A stretch of 64,000 nucleotides of DNA from Rhabdophis nuchalis (taxonomy: Eukaryota > Chordata > Lepidosauria > Squamata > Natricidae), in assembly GCA_039707465.1 (NCBI GenBank), contig CM077644.1, positions 196,761,962 to 196,825,961 of the forward strand. The letters are read 5' to 3'. This document shows, piece by piece, positions 36,600 through 47,906 of this stretch (positions are counted from its first letter, which is position 1; each line of letters begins with the position of its first letter). The position numbers and the translations under genes are program-made. The notes below the pieces were generated by a model, which was not told the origin of the DNA, searched no databases, and worked only from the letters and a program-made list of their open reading frames with translations.

Positions 36600-37510
36600 T
36601 CATGTGGATCCTCTGAAGCACTCACCTGCCAAAAGCCCCATTGGCGGCTGCAAAGGTACCCAGCTTGTAATGGCGAATAAACAGATACGGGGACGACCAG
36701 GTCGCTGCTCGGCAGACCTCCTCAATGGAGGCCTGAGTATCCCACACAGCAGTCGTGGCTGTGCTTCTGGTGGAATGGGCCGTGAAACACCTTGGCAATG
36801 GAAGGGCCTGCAGTTCATTGGCCTTGGCAATGCACGCCCGAATCCATCTTCCCACAGTTGATGAAGAAGCTTTGGTGCCCAAAGTAGAAGGCTGAAAGGA
36901 CACGAACAATGCCTCCATTCTCTGGTGAGGGAAGTCAGCTTAAAGTAGATCTTTAGAGCCCTCATCACATCTAAGGTGTGCCACCTCCTCACCAAGGCAT
37001 GAGATGGACTTGGAAAGAAATTAGGCAGGATCAATTCCTGGGCACGGTGAAACCAGGAATTCACTTAGGGATGAAGAAGGGGTCAAGTCTGAGTACCACC
37101 CTGTCATGGTGGAGGATGCATAAGTCTTCCCTCACTGAGAGAGCTGCCAGCTCCAACGTCTCCTGGCTTACGTGATGGCCACCAGGAAGGCCAACTTACA
37201 GGTCAGTAAGGTGGACTTACTGGCTTACCAGTGAAGCTGACATCAGCAGTTTGAAGGGACTCCCAGTGAGGGCATTGAGAACAGGTCCCAGGTAGGGTAC
37301 CTGTGTACCACTGGTGGTCTCAAGTTTGTTGCGCCCCTGAGAAACCTGCAGATGGTAGGATGCTGTGAAAGAGGCCCCAGAGACCCATACGAAGGACAGA
37401 TGACAAAGCAGCGACTTGTTTATGGATAGTGTTAGGCGTCAGCCCCATGTCCAGTCCGTCTTGAAGAAAGTCAAGGATCTGACTGACACCAAGTTCTTGC
37501 TGGAGCACCA
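36600..37510 (-). pseudogene. DIRS tyrosine recombinase remnant
   Basis: The upstream frame (37508-37320) has I-L-D-F-L-Q-D-G-L-D-M-G-L-T-P-N-T, typical of the N-terminal core-binding part. The frame 36918-36622 carries the catalytic H-S-T-R (His48, Arg51) and the C-terminal R-H-Y-K with the presumptive nucleophile Tyr84. A third frame holds W-H-T-L-D-V-M-R-A-L-K-I-Y. In the living element this enzyme inserts circular DNA by site-specific recombination instead of using an integrase. At least two frameshifts separate the pieces. Confidence 0.82.
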
Positions 37511-37609
37511 GCTACATAAGGGTAGTCCAGGTTGCATTATATATTCTGTCTGTGGAAGGCCTCCTAGAAACCTCAATTGTCTTGATGATCCTGGAGGAGA
37601 AGTTGTCTC

Positions 37610-38990
37610 TACTCAGGACTCCCTGCTCAAACACCGAGTAGTCAAGTGGAGCCATTGAGGGTCTGGGACCAGGTCTCCTTGGCTGAGGTAAATTTTGTCC
37701 TGAAGTATCCTCCAGGGTCGCTCCACAGACAGGCTCACAAGGTCGGCGAACCACAGCCATCTGGGCCAATGTGATGCGAGAAGCAGAAGGTCAGCCCTCT
37801 CCTTGAGAACCTTCCTGATGACCCCAGTGATCAGAGGTAGAGAGGGGAAGGCATAAAGAAGCCCCTGGGACCATTGACAGCAAAGGGCATCCACCCTTCT
37901 GCTCCCGGAACCAGAAACCTGGCAAGGACCTGGGTAGTCGCATGTTGTCTGGTGTAGCAAATAGATCCAGAACTGGGGAGCCGAAGTGGTCTGTTAGTAC
38001 CTGGAAAGGGGCTGGGTGCAGGTGCCACTCTGATTGATCTACTGTGATCCTACTCAGCCAGTCCGTTGTCACATTGCTCACCCCTGAAATGTGCTCTGCC
38101 TCCAGAGACAGAAGGTGTCTCTCCATCTAGAGGCCTAGTGCCTCTGCCTCTGCATAAGGGGCCTTAACTGGGTCCCCCCTAGTCAGTTTATATGGGCTTT
38201 GGCGGTGACATTATCCATCAGGACCAGAACGTGCTGGCCTGACACAGAGTTCTTGAACCTTCTGAGTGCCAGGTGCACAGCCCTCAACTCTAGCCAGTTG
38301 ATGCTGTTGCTCAAGTCTGTCTGAATCCACTTGCCTGGGGTAGAAAGGACTGGAAATGTGCTCCCCAGCCAAAAAGGCTGGCATCCATCATGATAGTCAG
38401 AAGGGTGGGAGTCTTAAACAAGCACCCCCTGATAAGAGTCTGTGATGTCCACCATTCTAGGAATCTCAGAACACGTGGTGGCACTCGAACCCTGGTCTGT
38501 GAGTGACTCCTGTCTGACTGCTGGAATGGCAGGAGGAACCATTGGAGAGTCCTAAGATGGAGATGAGCCTATGGGACAATGGATATGCAGGATACCATCT
38601 TGCCCAGGAGCTGAGACAGAAGTACCAGAGAAGCTGATCCCTTCTGCAATACTTTGTGTGTCAAAGACTGTAGACTCAATAGTAATGTTGAGTTTGTTGC
38701 GATCCAAAATTGGTTTCCATCCGCCCGAGCTCTTCACAACTAGAAACAGGTGGGGAAAAAACCTTGCCTCTGCTGGTCCAGAGGAACCGGCTAAATGGCC
38801 TGAATGTCCAGCAGATGCTGGATGGCTGCATCTATCAGGCCTGCCTTGATTGGGTCCCGAGAAATAGGGCAGGTGAGAAAGCAATTCGGACGGGTGGAGT
38901 AAAACTCTAGAGCTAATCCCAGTCTTACCATGTTTAGGATCCAATTGTCCCCTGTGATGGCTTCCCACTGATGAGCAAAGTGGCTGAGTC
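37610..38990 (-). pseudogene. DIRS reverse transcriptase/RNase H remnant
   Basis: The frame 38992-38552 includes F-L-V-V-K-S-S-G-G-W-K-P-I-L-D, the conserved finger region of DIRS reverse transcriptase. The frames 38126-37791 and 37960-37613 include A-E-H-I-S-G-V-S-N-V-T-T-D-W-L-S-R (end of RNase H), V-L-D-L-F-A-T-P and L-L-L-A-S-H-W-P-R-W-L-W-F-A-D-L. The catalytic YxDD was not found in an intact frame. Non-functional. Confidence 0.8.
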
Positions 38991-39289
38991 ATCCACCGAT
39001 AGGAAGTTCGTCCTTGTAGTCAGCGGGAGCAGTGGTAAGGGTGACTCCCTGCCCCTTGCAAGGGCTGCTTGCCCTGAGTAGCCGGATGGTTCCTGAAACC
39101 AGTCTTGTCTTGTCTAGGAAAGAATCTTTGGGGCTGTTGGTAATTGAAACACCCATCTGAGGGTTGAAAGGTTGTTGGTAATTGAAACCCCCGTCTTAGG
39201 GTCTAAAGGATTGCCCCTTATAATAGGGTGATTGGTATCAGTCTGACCTTTGGGAAATGGAAGGCAGGATCTTGCCCCTACCTTTAGAC

Positions 39290-39800
39290 TCTACTAACAG
39301 GGGTTCCAAAGGCTCTCCAAAAAGTTGGTCACCTTGGAAAGGGGCAGAAGCCAGTTTCTACTTATTCTTATTGTCAGCCTGCAATTCTTAAGCCAGAGAA
39401 AGCATCTGGCAGAGACTGAGGCCACGATAGACCTGGCCACAAATTTGATAGCATTCAGTGTGGCATCTGCTGAGTACTCTGCTGCTGCCACCAATTTGCT
39501 GATGTTCTGATGTAACCTAAGGTCATCTGGTGGAACCCTGGCTCGCTGTTGACGGAGCCAGATTAGGGACATATGGTTAAAAAAGAAGCAGCAGATGAAG
39601 CCCTCATAACCCAGGTCGAAGCTAAATGGGCCCTGCAAAGAGCCTGTTCAGCCCTCTTTTCCTCGGGCTTAAGGGTTTCCATGGCACCCATGGCCACAGG
39701 GGTGGCTGATGTTAAGGCCGCCACCGGCCCATCCACTGAAGGCAACTGAAGCAAATTTGCCAACTCAGGAGCCATGTTATAGAGTCTTTGCTCTTTCCCA
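39290..39800 (-). pseudogene. DIRS gag-like remnant
   Basis: The frame 39638-39294 (S-A-R-C-F-L-W-L-K-N-C-R-L) then shifts to a second frame with a gag-like L-F-G-E-P-L-like end. The frame 39775-39563 reads E-K-R-A-E-Q-A-L-C-R-A-H-L-A. Position and pattern fit the gag region of DIRS elements, but similarity is weak. Confidence 0.5.
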
Positions 39801-40060
39801 GTCGGATTAGGCCCTCAACCTAAATTGTCCACTGATGCTGGACCATATCCAAAAAATTTGGGGAGCTGGCACAATCGCTGCCTCCACCTTTGGCTCTACA
39901 AAAAAGGAGTGACCTGCTGCCTTAGAGCCAGGAGGAGCTACTGCCACTGAACCAAAATCCAAATTAGTAGTTGACTTGGCCTTAGACAACAAAGTCTTCT
40001 TTGCTCTATTTTCTTCCTCTTCACCCCCTAACTATTCTGTGTATGGCCTCCTCCTACCTG

Positions 40061-41340
40061 ACCTCCTGAGCTGCAGAGATCTTAAAAAAATAACTGGAGA
40101 GAAGTAGGTGGGAAGCAGGCCCAAGGCCTATGGAGAGTCTGAGGAGTGGGAAAAAGAGCACAGTTGTCTCTCAAAAGGTGCAGGAGGCCTGGGCAGGTGG
40201 ACCTAAGTCTTTGTTAGACCTCCCAGGGCCTCTCCCATTCTTTGAGGCACCTTATGCTCTGTTATTGGAGGTCATTGTTATGCTCAATAATTATTTATTT
40301 CTTGATATGATTGAACACTGTTAGCACTGGGCAGATGTTTGGAAATGTTGGAGAATTTATAGGCAAATTCTTTACCTGTATGTAAAAAATAATTTATCTG
40401 TATATTTGTTTCTTAGAATTGAGCTGTATCACTGAGTATACATATGAAAGGACAAAAATAATTTTAAATCATATAAAGTAATATGCATTCTTAATTTCAA
40501 CTTGCATGCTCATTGTTAAAAAGCACATTTGGACATAGCTTTATTTTATGTCAAAGATAGCAATGCCCTTTTTATTTTTTAAAACAGTTATCTAGTTCTT
40601 CACTTAAAATTCAGTAGGAATTAGTGGGATCTGATTGTTGCCTGGCAAAAGGAAATTGCGCTTGAACAGAAAATTAGAAACAACTGCTTAAGTATGCAAT
40701 TTCTAGAAAGCAATGAAACTGGGGCTTTTTTTGTGAAGTAACCAGCTGCCTATACCAAGATAACAAGTAAATATTTTCAAATGCCAAAGACTGGAAAGAT
40801 AGTGAAACCAGTAGAATGAAAAATTGTAGCCAAATTTTAATAGAATTATTCCAGAATTACTCCACCCAAGTCTCAATCCTTGCAGAGAGTTACCAATTTT
40901 CTTTCATAACAGTCTCCCTTCATTAAATTTTTAAAAAGTTTTTAAAAATTATATTGTCAGTTGGAAGTTTCCAAATTACATTTAGGAGATAAAAAGATGA
41001 TACATTGGAAATTTAGTAAATCCCCTGGTATTTTATTTGACAGTACAGAGTTAAAATATCCATTGCTATATGAGGTACTTGGGCTCTGAAAATACATTAA
41101 TTTTTTATATTAAAGTGGTAAGAAATGCTGACATGGAGACTGTAAATGCTGACTGAGGAGACTTTTAGACTATTTTTCTTTACTGAAGAAACTAATATTT
41201 ACAGTTTAAAGCTTTATTTCTGACTAGTCCCCAAAAAATTAGCCCAAGACCCCAAATTGTGCAAAATTATATTTGATATTAGTAGGATGGTATGAAAAGC
41301 TGATTTTTTTACCATATTTAAATAGGAAAATATATAGTTA
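40061..41340. other. Intron, possibly including DIRS 5' edge
   Basis: 40061-40330 is still relatively GC-rich and may belong to the DIRS element. 40330-41340 is plain AT-rich intron with no recognised features. Confidence 0.4.
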
Positions 41341-41344
41341 TTGT

Positions 41345-41470
41345 ATTAATATTGTAAGCCACCCAAGTAGCATACCTTATAGTAAGATGGGCAGCCAATA
41401 AATTTGCCCATTGTATTTATTCAATTTATTTATTTAAAAAATAAATAATTTAATAAATAAATAAAAATAA
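41345..41470 (+). mobile_element. LINE 3'-end fragment with A/T-rich tail
   Basis: 'ttgtaagccacccaagtag' followed by 'gggcagccaataaattt' and AATAAATA runs is the usual 3' end of CR1/L2-like LINEs. No coding part remains. Confidence 0.5.
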
Positions 41471-41582
41471 TTATAAAAATGTCAGAGTACTATACTTTAA
41501 AAAATTAAACTAAATGGATAATTTTATCATAAAAATCAATAGAAGCAGATGAAAGAAAACATATTTCATATTTATCTATTTC

Positions 41583-41785
41583 GTGCGGCCAGCCTGGTGT
41601 AATTTTTTAAATGGTTTTAGTAGGTTTTATTAATGATTTTAGAACAGGCATATTATTTAATATATTTTAAAATATATATTTCATGTATTTTTTATATTTT
41701 AGATCACTGATTTTATTGCTGCCTGTACACCGCCCTGAGTCCTGGAAGGGAGAAGGGCGGTATAGAAATTTAATAAATATAATAT
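41583..41785 (+). mobile_element. CR1 LINE 3' UTR
   Basis: Plus-strand CR1 3' end: 'ggccagcctggtgtaatttt', then 'tgtacaccgccctgagtcc' and 'gggcggtatagaaatttaat', with an ATAAATATAATAT tail. Severely 5'-truncated. Confidence 0.75.
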
Positions 41786-42312
41786 ATAATATATATTTCC
41801 AAGAATTGACAAAGGAAAAAAGAGTAATGAATTCTTTTATTGACATTCAGGTATATCAGGTAAGCTAAGAATAGGCAATCCTTTTGAGCTGAGAATATAT
41901 TTAGAATTTGGGAGCATATAGTGATAGGCACACTCACAAAATGGTCAGTTTCCTGTTCACAAAATAGTTGCTGGTTGTGGTCAGGGTTACTCACAAAATA
42001 CAATTTTCTGAATTGTGGGTCTCTAAATAGATGTTCTTTACATTTTTATGGGGACAAAGGCAATAAATATGATGCTAGATGCTTTTGTTGAAGGCCAACT
42101 TCTTTTGTACTTTTTAAAAAAAATAAAAAGTATTTATTTTTCAAAGTTAGCTGCTGCACAGAGACTGGTCAACAAAAGGGATTTGGGGTGGGGGGGTGTC
42201 ACATTTAAAGCCCTGGCTGCCATGTTGCTTTTTGTGTGTGCCGTTCCAAAAGAGCAGACTTACTTGATACTATAATGGGCAGTGATGCTTGTTGCTGGTC
42301 AATACTGTAGAT

Positions 42313-42532
42313 CAGGGATAATCAACCTTTTTATACCTTCTGCCCACTTTTATATCTCTGTTAGTAGTAAAATGTTCTAACCACCCACCGGTTCCACAGT
42401 AATGGTGATTTATAAAGTAGGGAAGTCAATTAAATTAAGAAAAGGAAAGTGCTTCAGTATTGGATAAAGCCCCTACCATCCACCATGAAAGTTGGAATGC
42501 CCACTAGTGGACGGTAGGGTTGACTACCACTG
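42313..42532. mobile_element. hAT-type non-autonomous element, 220 bp
   Basis: Left end CAGGGATAATCAACCTTTTT, right end in reverse complement CAGTGGTAGTCAACCCTACC. It is flanked by the exact 8-bp duplication CTGTAGAT (42305-42312 and 42533-42540). Internal phrases 'ctaaccacccaccggttcc' and 'gcccactagtggacggtag' belong to a different hAT family from the other copies here. Confidence 0.88.
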
Positions 42533-43279
42533 CTGTAGATGGTCTTTTGGGATAATTGTGATATAACTGAAAAAAGATAGGCAATTAAATAAATGTAATT
42601 TGATTCTATTTTTCAATATATTGAAAGTGTATTTAACATGGCAAATCTAGATTAATTTATCCTATGATCCTGTTGCTTGTTTTCTATCTGCATTATTTTC
42701 AAGAATCCCATCTAATACCAAAGTTCAGAAAGTATCAATACTCTTTTTTTCTTCATCTTCAAAATCTAAATTCCTTTTCTATAGAATATCATAGGGAAAA
42801 CTTCTCTACCTGGTGATGATATTTATAGGTATGGATACTTTGTGTCATTAAATATCTCTTTGAAGAACTTCAATACTTATCCACCAAGTGAATAAAGTTT
42901 GGAACCCTGTCTGAATTTATGACTGTTGCAGCTGCTCCCCACAGGCCTCTACTTCAGTCCTAGCTCTGCTGTTGCCACTCACAAATAATGCCTTGCACTG
43001 TTCTTCAAGGCACTTGAACCTTGGAGAATGGTGTAGTTGCCCTTACCACACCCAGCGCTCCTGAGAATTTACCATGTGTTGCATTTCTTCAGGTGTTTTC
43101 CTTCTGTTGTGCAGAGACCTATGCAACTGATCCAAGACAGCTTCCAGACAAACTAGGCTTTATTTTCTGAAGCCTATTTATGTGGGGCTTCTGCAGCCTT
43201 TAGGATCTCCTGAAGAGTTTGTCTGGAGCCTCTGAAGGCTTCTCAAGTCATGCAGGACTTTCAAAGTCTTCTTAAGTCT

Positions 43280-43442
43280 GGAAATGTAACATGATTTGGA
43301 AAAGCTTGGAAGCCCAGCACAATTGGAGTGCTAGAATTGTGATTATTAAGCAAAGCAGTCATATGGGTGCCTTGACATACGTTCACAATGACATATGATC
43401 AAATTGTGGTCCCAACTCTTGTTAAAAGCCAAGGACTACCTA
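43280..43442. mobile_element. Dispersed 'ACAGGTAGTCCTC' family, one end
   Basis: It ends in 'ccaaggactacctata', the reverse complement of the family terminus, preceded by 'caaattgtggtcccaactctt'. The other end is not recognisable. Confidence 0.5.
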
Positions 43443-44202
43443 TATTGGGATTCTGGGTTGTGTATCAGCTGTCAATTCTGAGTCATCTCCAAAGGTAACC
43501 GTGGATACAGCACAATACACTAGTCCAATCAGGTGGTGATCAGAACTTGATTATAAATATCAGGGCATCCTGCTCTATGTAGAATCATAACTCTCATTAC
43601 TACTTTGGAGGTGTAAATACTGACGAACTGCTGTCATAATATGTTTACTGAGTACTAACAACATTTTGATGTGTCCCTCCGTTAATAGCCATGAATTTTG
43701 CAGCATCTCCAGTTAGTCATAGGGTGATAATGTATAATAATGGCAAATTGCTAGATGGTGTTTCATGGATAATTCATGGATATGTAAAAACATGGGACAG
43801 AATACTGAACCAGTGGGACCCCTTCCACTGGAATTTCTATGGACTCATGTGCTCCCCTCGCATGACCACTGATTGTAACAGCAACTCTAGCTGACAAACT
43901 TTTAAGGCAGTCCAGAATGAGATCATGGTCATGCTAATGAATACTGAGAAATCTAACAGAGCAAGAGAGTCATACTCCTCTGAGGTCCTAACAGAAATCA
44001 TCTACCAGACAAATACTAAAATCCTGACTGACAAAGACATTATTCTTTGTTACCCAAATGTTTTTAAGGTCCATTTTCAATGCTGTTATAATAAAAAACA
44101 ATGATCCTGCAAGCCACTGTGCATTTCTTTAGAATGTTTTCTTGGACTTTGATTACTTAAAGACTTCAGAATAATGTAAACTACTTTTTTCTCTTTATTT
44201 AG

Positions 44203-44310
44203 GTAACTGATCAGTCTGTTAAAGCATTTGCTGAACATTGTCCTGAGTTACAATATGTTGGGTTTATGGGCTGTTCTGTTACATCTAAAGGAGTGATACA
44301 TCTTACCAAT
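44203..44310 (+). CDS. FBXL17: FBXL17 internal exon (LRR segment, 36 codons)
   Basis: Bounded by a good pyrimidine-rich acceptor (TTTTTTCTCTTTATTTAG, AG at 44201-44202) and a GTAAGT donor at 44311, phase 0 on both sides. It encodes V-T-D-Q-S-V-K-A-F-A-E-H-C-P-E-L-Q-Y-V-G, then F-M-G-C-S-V-T-S-K-G and V-I-H-L-T-N. Together with the preceding exon it completes a 26-residue cysteine-type LRR (N-K-L | V-T-D-Q-S-V). I recognise it as essentially identical to mammalian FBXL17, about residues 503-538 from memory. It lies between a 41.7-kb and a 3.5-kb intron. The coding strand and order agree with the other two exons. Confidence 0.96.
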
Positions 44311-44498
44311 GTAAGTATATTAACTTGATATTTCTAAACAGACAAACTCTTTCTAGATTGCATCAATATTGTTAAATTACATATTAAGGAATAGGTTAAG
44401 GAATAGGGATGAGTTTTGTGTTGGATGGAAGCTCTTGCTCTTGCTTTAAACTATGGTGGATGGCTATAATTCAAGCAAAGGACACGTATAGGCTATAG

Positions 44499-44865
44499 CA
44501 GTGATGGCTAACCTTTTTTGGCTCTCATGCCAAAAGCGGGGGGAGCGCAAGGGGGTTGTGCATGGGCGTGCCACACCCATAATGCTATGTGCGTGACCCC
44601 CTCCTTTTAGTGCCTTTTTTTCACTGTCCCCAGGTTCCAGGGGCTTTCTAGGAGCCTGGGGAGGGTGAAAACAGCCTCCCCTCCCCACCTTCCCTGAAGC
44701 TTCCCTAAAGCCTCCAGAGGGTGAAAAACGGCCTCAAAAGAAGGCCTAAATCAGCTGGCCAGTGCATACATGCATGCTAGTGCTGACAGGACAACGCCTT
44801 GCGTGTCCTAAGAAATGGTTCCGTGTGCCACCTGTGGCACCCGTGCCATAGGTTCGCCATCACTG
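44499..44865. mobile_element. hAT-type non-autonomous element, 367 bp
   Basis: Termini CAGTGATGGCTAACC and GGTTCGCCATCACTG with the exact 8-bp duplication GGCTATAG (44491-44498 and 44866-44873). Same family as 12635 and 57004, with subterminal 'cctgtggcacccgtgccata'. It lies only 188 bp after the exon, inside the 3.5-kb intron. Confidence 0.92.
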
Positions 44866-45105
44866 GGCTATAGAATCCTTCCCATAGCAAGAACTCGGAA
44901 GCAAATTTCTTTCTATAGCATTTTCTATTTAGTAGTGAAGATTGTTTTGTTCATGGCTTTTTCAAATAAACACATTTCTTCTTTAGAGCTCCCTTTCCTT
45001 GTCAACTCACATCAACTTAGATAATAATAATAGTAATATATTAAATGTATATGCTGATTCCTAGCAGTCATCAACATATTATGTTGTTAGGGTTGTATGT
45101 TCATT

Positions 45106-45391
45106 ACAGGTAGTCTTCAACTTACAACTCTAATAGAGTCTGGAATTTTCATTCTAAGCTAAGATGATCATAAGCCAAAGTGTTCACATCACCAGATTCA
45201 GTTTTATGATTTTTTGTGTGCCAGTCTTTAAGTAAATGCAATAGTCATTAAGCAGATGCCAGGGTCGTTTATGTAATCCTATGCTTGTTTTTTTGTTGGA
45301 AAAATGTAAAGTTGAACCAATTGCCAGGCACCCAAAATGTGATCATGTGACTGTGGGATGTGTGCAGCTGTTAGAAACCAAAACTGGGTCA
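45106..45391. mobile_element. Dispersed 'ACAGGTAGTCCTC' family, interrupted by CR1
   Basis: It begins ACAGGTAGTCTTCAACTTAC and continues with family text (gaccagaaatgtgatcatgtgac-like). It is cut off at 45391 by the AAT tail of the following CR1, so the CR1 inserted later. Confidence 0.6.
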
Positions 45392-45394
45392 TTA

Positions 45395-45477
<83 letters not shown>

Positions 45478-45478
45478 T
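45392..45478. repeat. (TAA)n microsatellite, about 28 units
   Basis: Trinucleotide array at the 3' end of the minus-strand CR1 that follows, the same arrangement as at 4636-4719. Confidence 0.95.
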
Positions 45479-45972
45479 TAATTTTATATCCCGCTCTCTC
45501 TCCCCAAGGGGACTCGAGGCGGGGCACAGGCAATTAAAAATACAAATAAGACCACCGACAAAATACAAAATACAAAATACAAAATTAAAAATGAATTAAA
45601 TTGATCCTGCGCTAAAACCCATAAACTAAACTAAAAATTACCCCTAAAACCCCTAACCTAAAAAGAGACTACCCAAGGCCGGCCAGGCGAAAAAAGTGTG
45701 TCTTTAATTTTAAGCGGAAGGAGCGGAGGTCCGTGGTTGTCCTGATATCGGGGGGAAGGTTGTTCCAGAGGGCTGGGCCCGCCACAGAGAAGGCCCTTCC
45801 CCTGGGCGTCGCCCGCTGACAAAGTCTAGTGGACGGCACCCGGAGAAGTCCCTCTCTGTGGGAGCGAATCGGCCGTGTGGATGTATGGGGCAGGATCCGA
45901 TCCCGCAGGTAGCAAGGTCCCGAGCCATGGAGCGCTTTGAAGATGATAATTAACACCTTGAAGCGCACCCGT
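45479..45972 (-). mobile_element. CR1 LINE 3' end, 5'-truncated
   Basis: 3' UTR with 'ggggactcgaggcggggcac', then an open C-terminal frame 45968-45669 ([16 protein letters not shown] ... F-F-R-L-A-G-L-G, stop). It closely matches the C-terminus of the long CR1 at 13511, so the same young subfamily. Confidence 0.9.
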
Positions 45973-46626
45973 AGGACTATTTGTGATTAACGTTTATAAT
46001 GAATGAGATTTGCCACTTTCATTCTTTTACTTCTTTCTGTGGATTGCTGTTAAACCTTTTGCTCTGCTTTTTGCTTTCTATCAACTTTAAAATAAATAAT
46101 TTTATATAATTAGGAAACTTCATTCCAAGATCTAAGATTTTCATCCATAATTTTTAATGAATGTTTCTGATACTTATCTATGCAGGGTTTCAGTGTTTAC
46201 CTCCCTTCATTATGAGAACTTTCTGTTTGTTCCCATTCTCTTCTTTTTCAGTCTAATATAATTCTTATAGGATTAAAATGAGGAAGAATGTCATCCTGAG
46301 CGCCAGACCAAAGGTGAAATATAAATGTAATTAGTGAATAAATCTTGTTTTCCACTAATACAGAGCAGAGATAACACCAGTTGTAATTTTCCCTGATTCG
46401 CTTATTTTTTTTGAGTAGTAACTTTATATTGACCACTTGCTAATCCTATAATATAGAGGATAATATTAAAAGATATATTACAAGAAGGACATTTTCATTT
46501 TTGACTTCTTTAAGAACAGTTGAAAAATATTATACTTTCTTTTTGGTTGATCAGTTTGGAGCTTAGGATGTGTCACCACAGTTAGCCTCAGCTCTTCAGA
46601 ATTGCTTCCTAAACCATACACTAAGG

Positions 46627-46728
46627 CAGGGGTCTGCAAAGTCGGCTCTTTTAAGACTGGTGGACTGCTGGGGAACTCTGGGAGTTGAAGTCCACCAGTC
46701 TTAAAAGAGCCGACTTTGCAGACCCCTG
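46627..46728. mobile_element. Perfect palindromic hAT-type MITE, 102 bp
   Basis: Two exact 40-bp inverted arms (46627-46666 and 46689-46728) around a 22-bp loop. Termini CAGGGGTCTGC...GCAGACCCCTG. Exact 8-bp duplication CACTAAGG (46619-46626 and 46729-46736). A sister of the element at 9778, but with clearly different arm sequence. Confidence 0.9.
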
Positions 46729-46869
46729 CACTAAGGCATAGGATCTGATGTATTTTCTATTATATCAGAAAAGGAAGTGTTAGCCCTTGTGTAGTATTAT
46801 AATTTCATAATGTTGTAGGCTTTATTTATAACTGCATTTATTCTACATGCTTCTGACCATTTTTGCAAC

Positions 46870-47400
46870 AGGGAAGGGGTCAGAGATCTCCTCTCTTACC
46901 CTCACTCATAGTGGATTGAGGTATTAGGATGAAGATGGTTCTGTAGATAGCCAGACCCATGCTATGTAGCTCTATTGTTTTTTCTTGGCCGTCTTTTTGA
47001 TAGTTATCAATTTTCCCAAGCATTTATCCTCTAGTGATTCTTTGCTTCACATTGTATATCCAAAATAACTGAGCTTTAGATTCATTATTAGCAGCACAGT
47101 TCAAAGACATACATTTTTCTTCATTCAGCCTTTTTGATTGTCTAGCTTTTTTAAACAAGTGGGAAACTGACTTTGACTTTACATAATCATAGTTTTTTTT
47201 TAAAAAGAATATTGGAATAGTAGATTGGCCTTTGACTCTCTTCTTTTGCCTTCAACAAGTATTTCTTTAATTCTTCTCCTTTCTGATACTAAAGTGGCAT
47301 CATTAGCATAACTGAGGTTGTTGATGTTTTTCTCAGCAATTTTAATTCTAATTTCTATTACATCTAATTTATCATTAGAAGTTTGGCATTTCCTCCCATT
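46870..47400 (-). mobile_element. RTE-BovB-like LINE ORF2 relic
   Basis: On the minus strand near 47335-47290 a frame reads A-E-K-N-I-N-N-L-S-Y-A-N-D-A-T-L, matching the BovB reverse-transcriptase block around the catalytic YADD, here mutated to YAND. Further downstream K-K-T-A-K-K-K-Q-like coding remnants remain, with stops. It sits in the 3.5-kb FBXL17 intron. Confidence 0.6.
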
Positions 47401-47775
47401 GAAAAGCCATCCTGCATCAGAGATTTTCTACAGACTCTAGGAACCTTTCATCCTTGGGAGATAAATACTGAAAACAATATTGTTTTTTTAAAAAAATCAA
47501 GATGTTACATAATTAGTTATTGTTATACTGTTAATATCTGCATTAATAAATATTTAATATTAATTCAACCATAATACTTGACAGACAAGAATTTTGGAAT
47601 TGTTTACAATACAAGTACAAAATAATTTTATCTTCGGTTGGAATGAAATTTTTTGAAGTTGGAATTATTCTCAAAAAAAAAGATAAAAATATAATGGGAG
47701 GCAGAACATTGCATATAAGTATTTGAATAATTAAGTATGCTTATGTTTTACTTTCTGTTTTATTTATCTTAATAG

Positions 47776-47906
47776 CTAAAAAACCTTTCCAGCTTGGACT
47801 TGCGTCATATCACAGAACTGGATAATGAAACTGTGATGGAGATTGTAAAGAAATGCAGAAACCTTACCTCTCTCAATCTGTGTCTGAATTGGATTATAAA
47901 TGACAG
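47776..47906 (+). CDS. FBXL17: FBXL17 internal exon (LRR segment) with GC donor
   Basis: The acceptor is TTTATCTTAATAG (AG at 47774-47775), phase 0. The exon gives 43 codons plus 2 nt: L-K-N-L-S-S-L-D-L-R, H-I-T-E-L-D-N-E-T-V, M-E-I-V-K-K-C-R-N-L and T-S-L-N-L-C-L-N-W-I-I-N-D, then AG. In FBXL17 the next residues are Arg-Cys, so AG must be the first two bases of the Arg codon. The exon therefore ends at 47906 and the intron starts GCAAGT, a GC-AG intron with otherwise ideal donor context (GACAG|GCAAGT). The alternative GT at 47911 would add an extra Gln codon and change phase. It covers about residues 539-582 of the family (from memory). The next exon was not found in the remaining 16 kb. Confidence 0.94.

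Larger units (their letters stand above)
36234..40060 (-). mobile_element. DIRS-like tyrosine-recombinase retrotransposon, decayed
   Basis: The minus strand reads in the order gag-like (39800-39290), reverse transcriptase (38990-38550), RNase H (38126-37610) and tyrosine recombinase (37510-36600), as expected for DIRS-group elements. At the 3' side there is a 29-bp inverted repeat (36234-36262 versus 36473-36501, 25/29 matches) and a 24-bp direct repeat (36263-36286 and 36524-36547, 23/24). These may correspond to the unusual inverted/split termini of this group. Many frameshifts and stops show that it is inactive. The 5' boundary is uncertain and may reach 40330. Confidence 0.85.

Noticed and set aside
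43440..43990. Possible LINE or retroelement fragment around a 67-codon ORF
   Set aside because: Composition differs from the surroundings, but no motif or terminus could be named.
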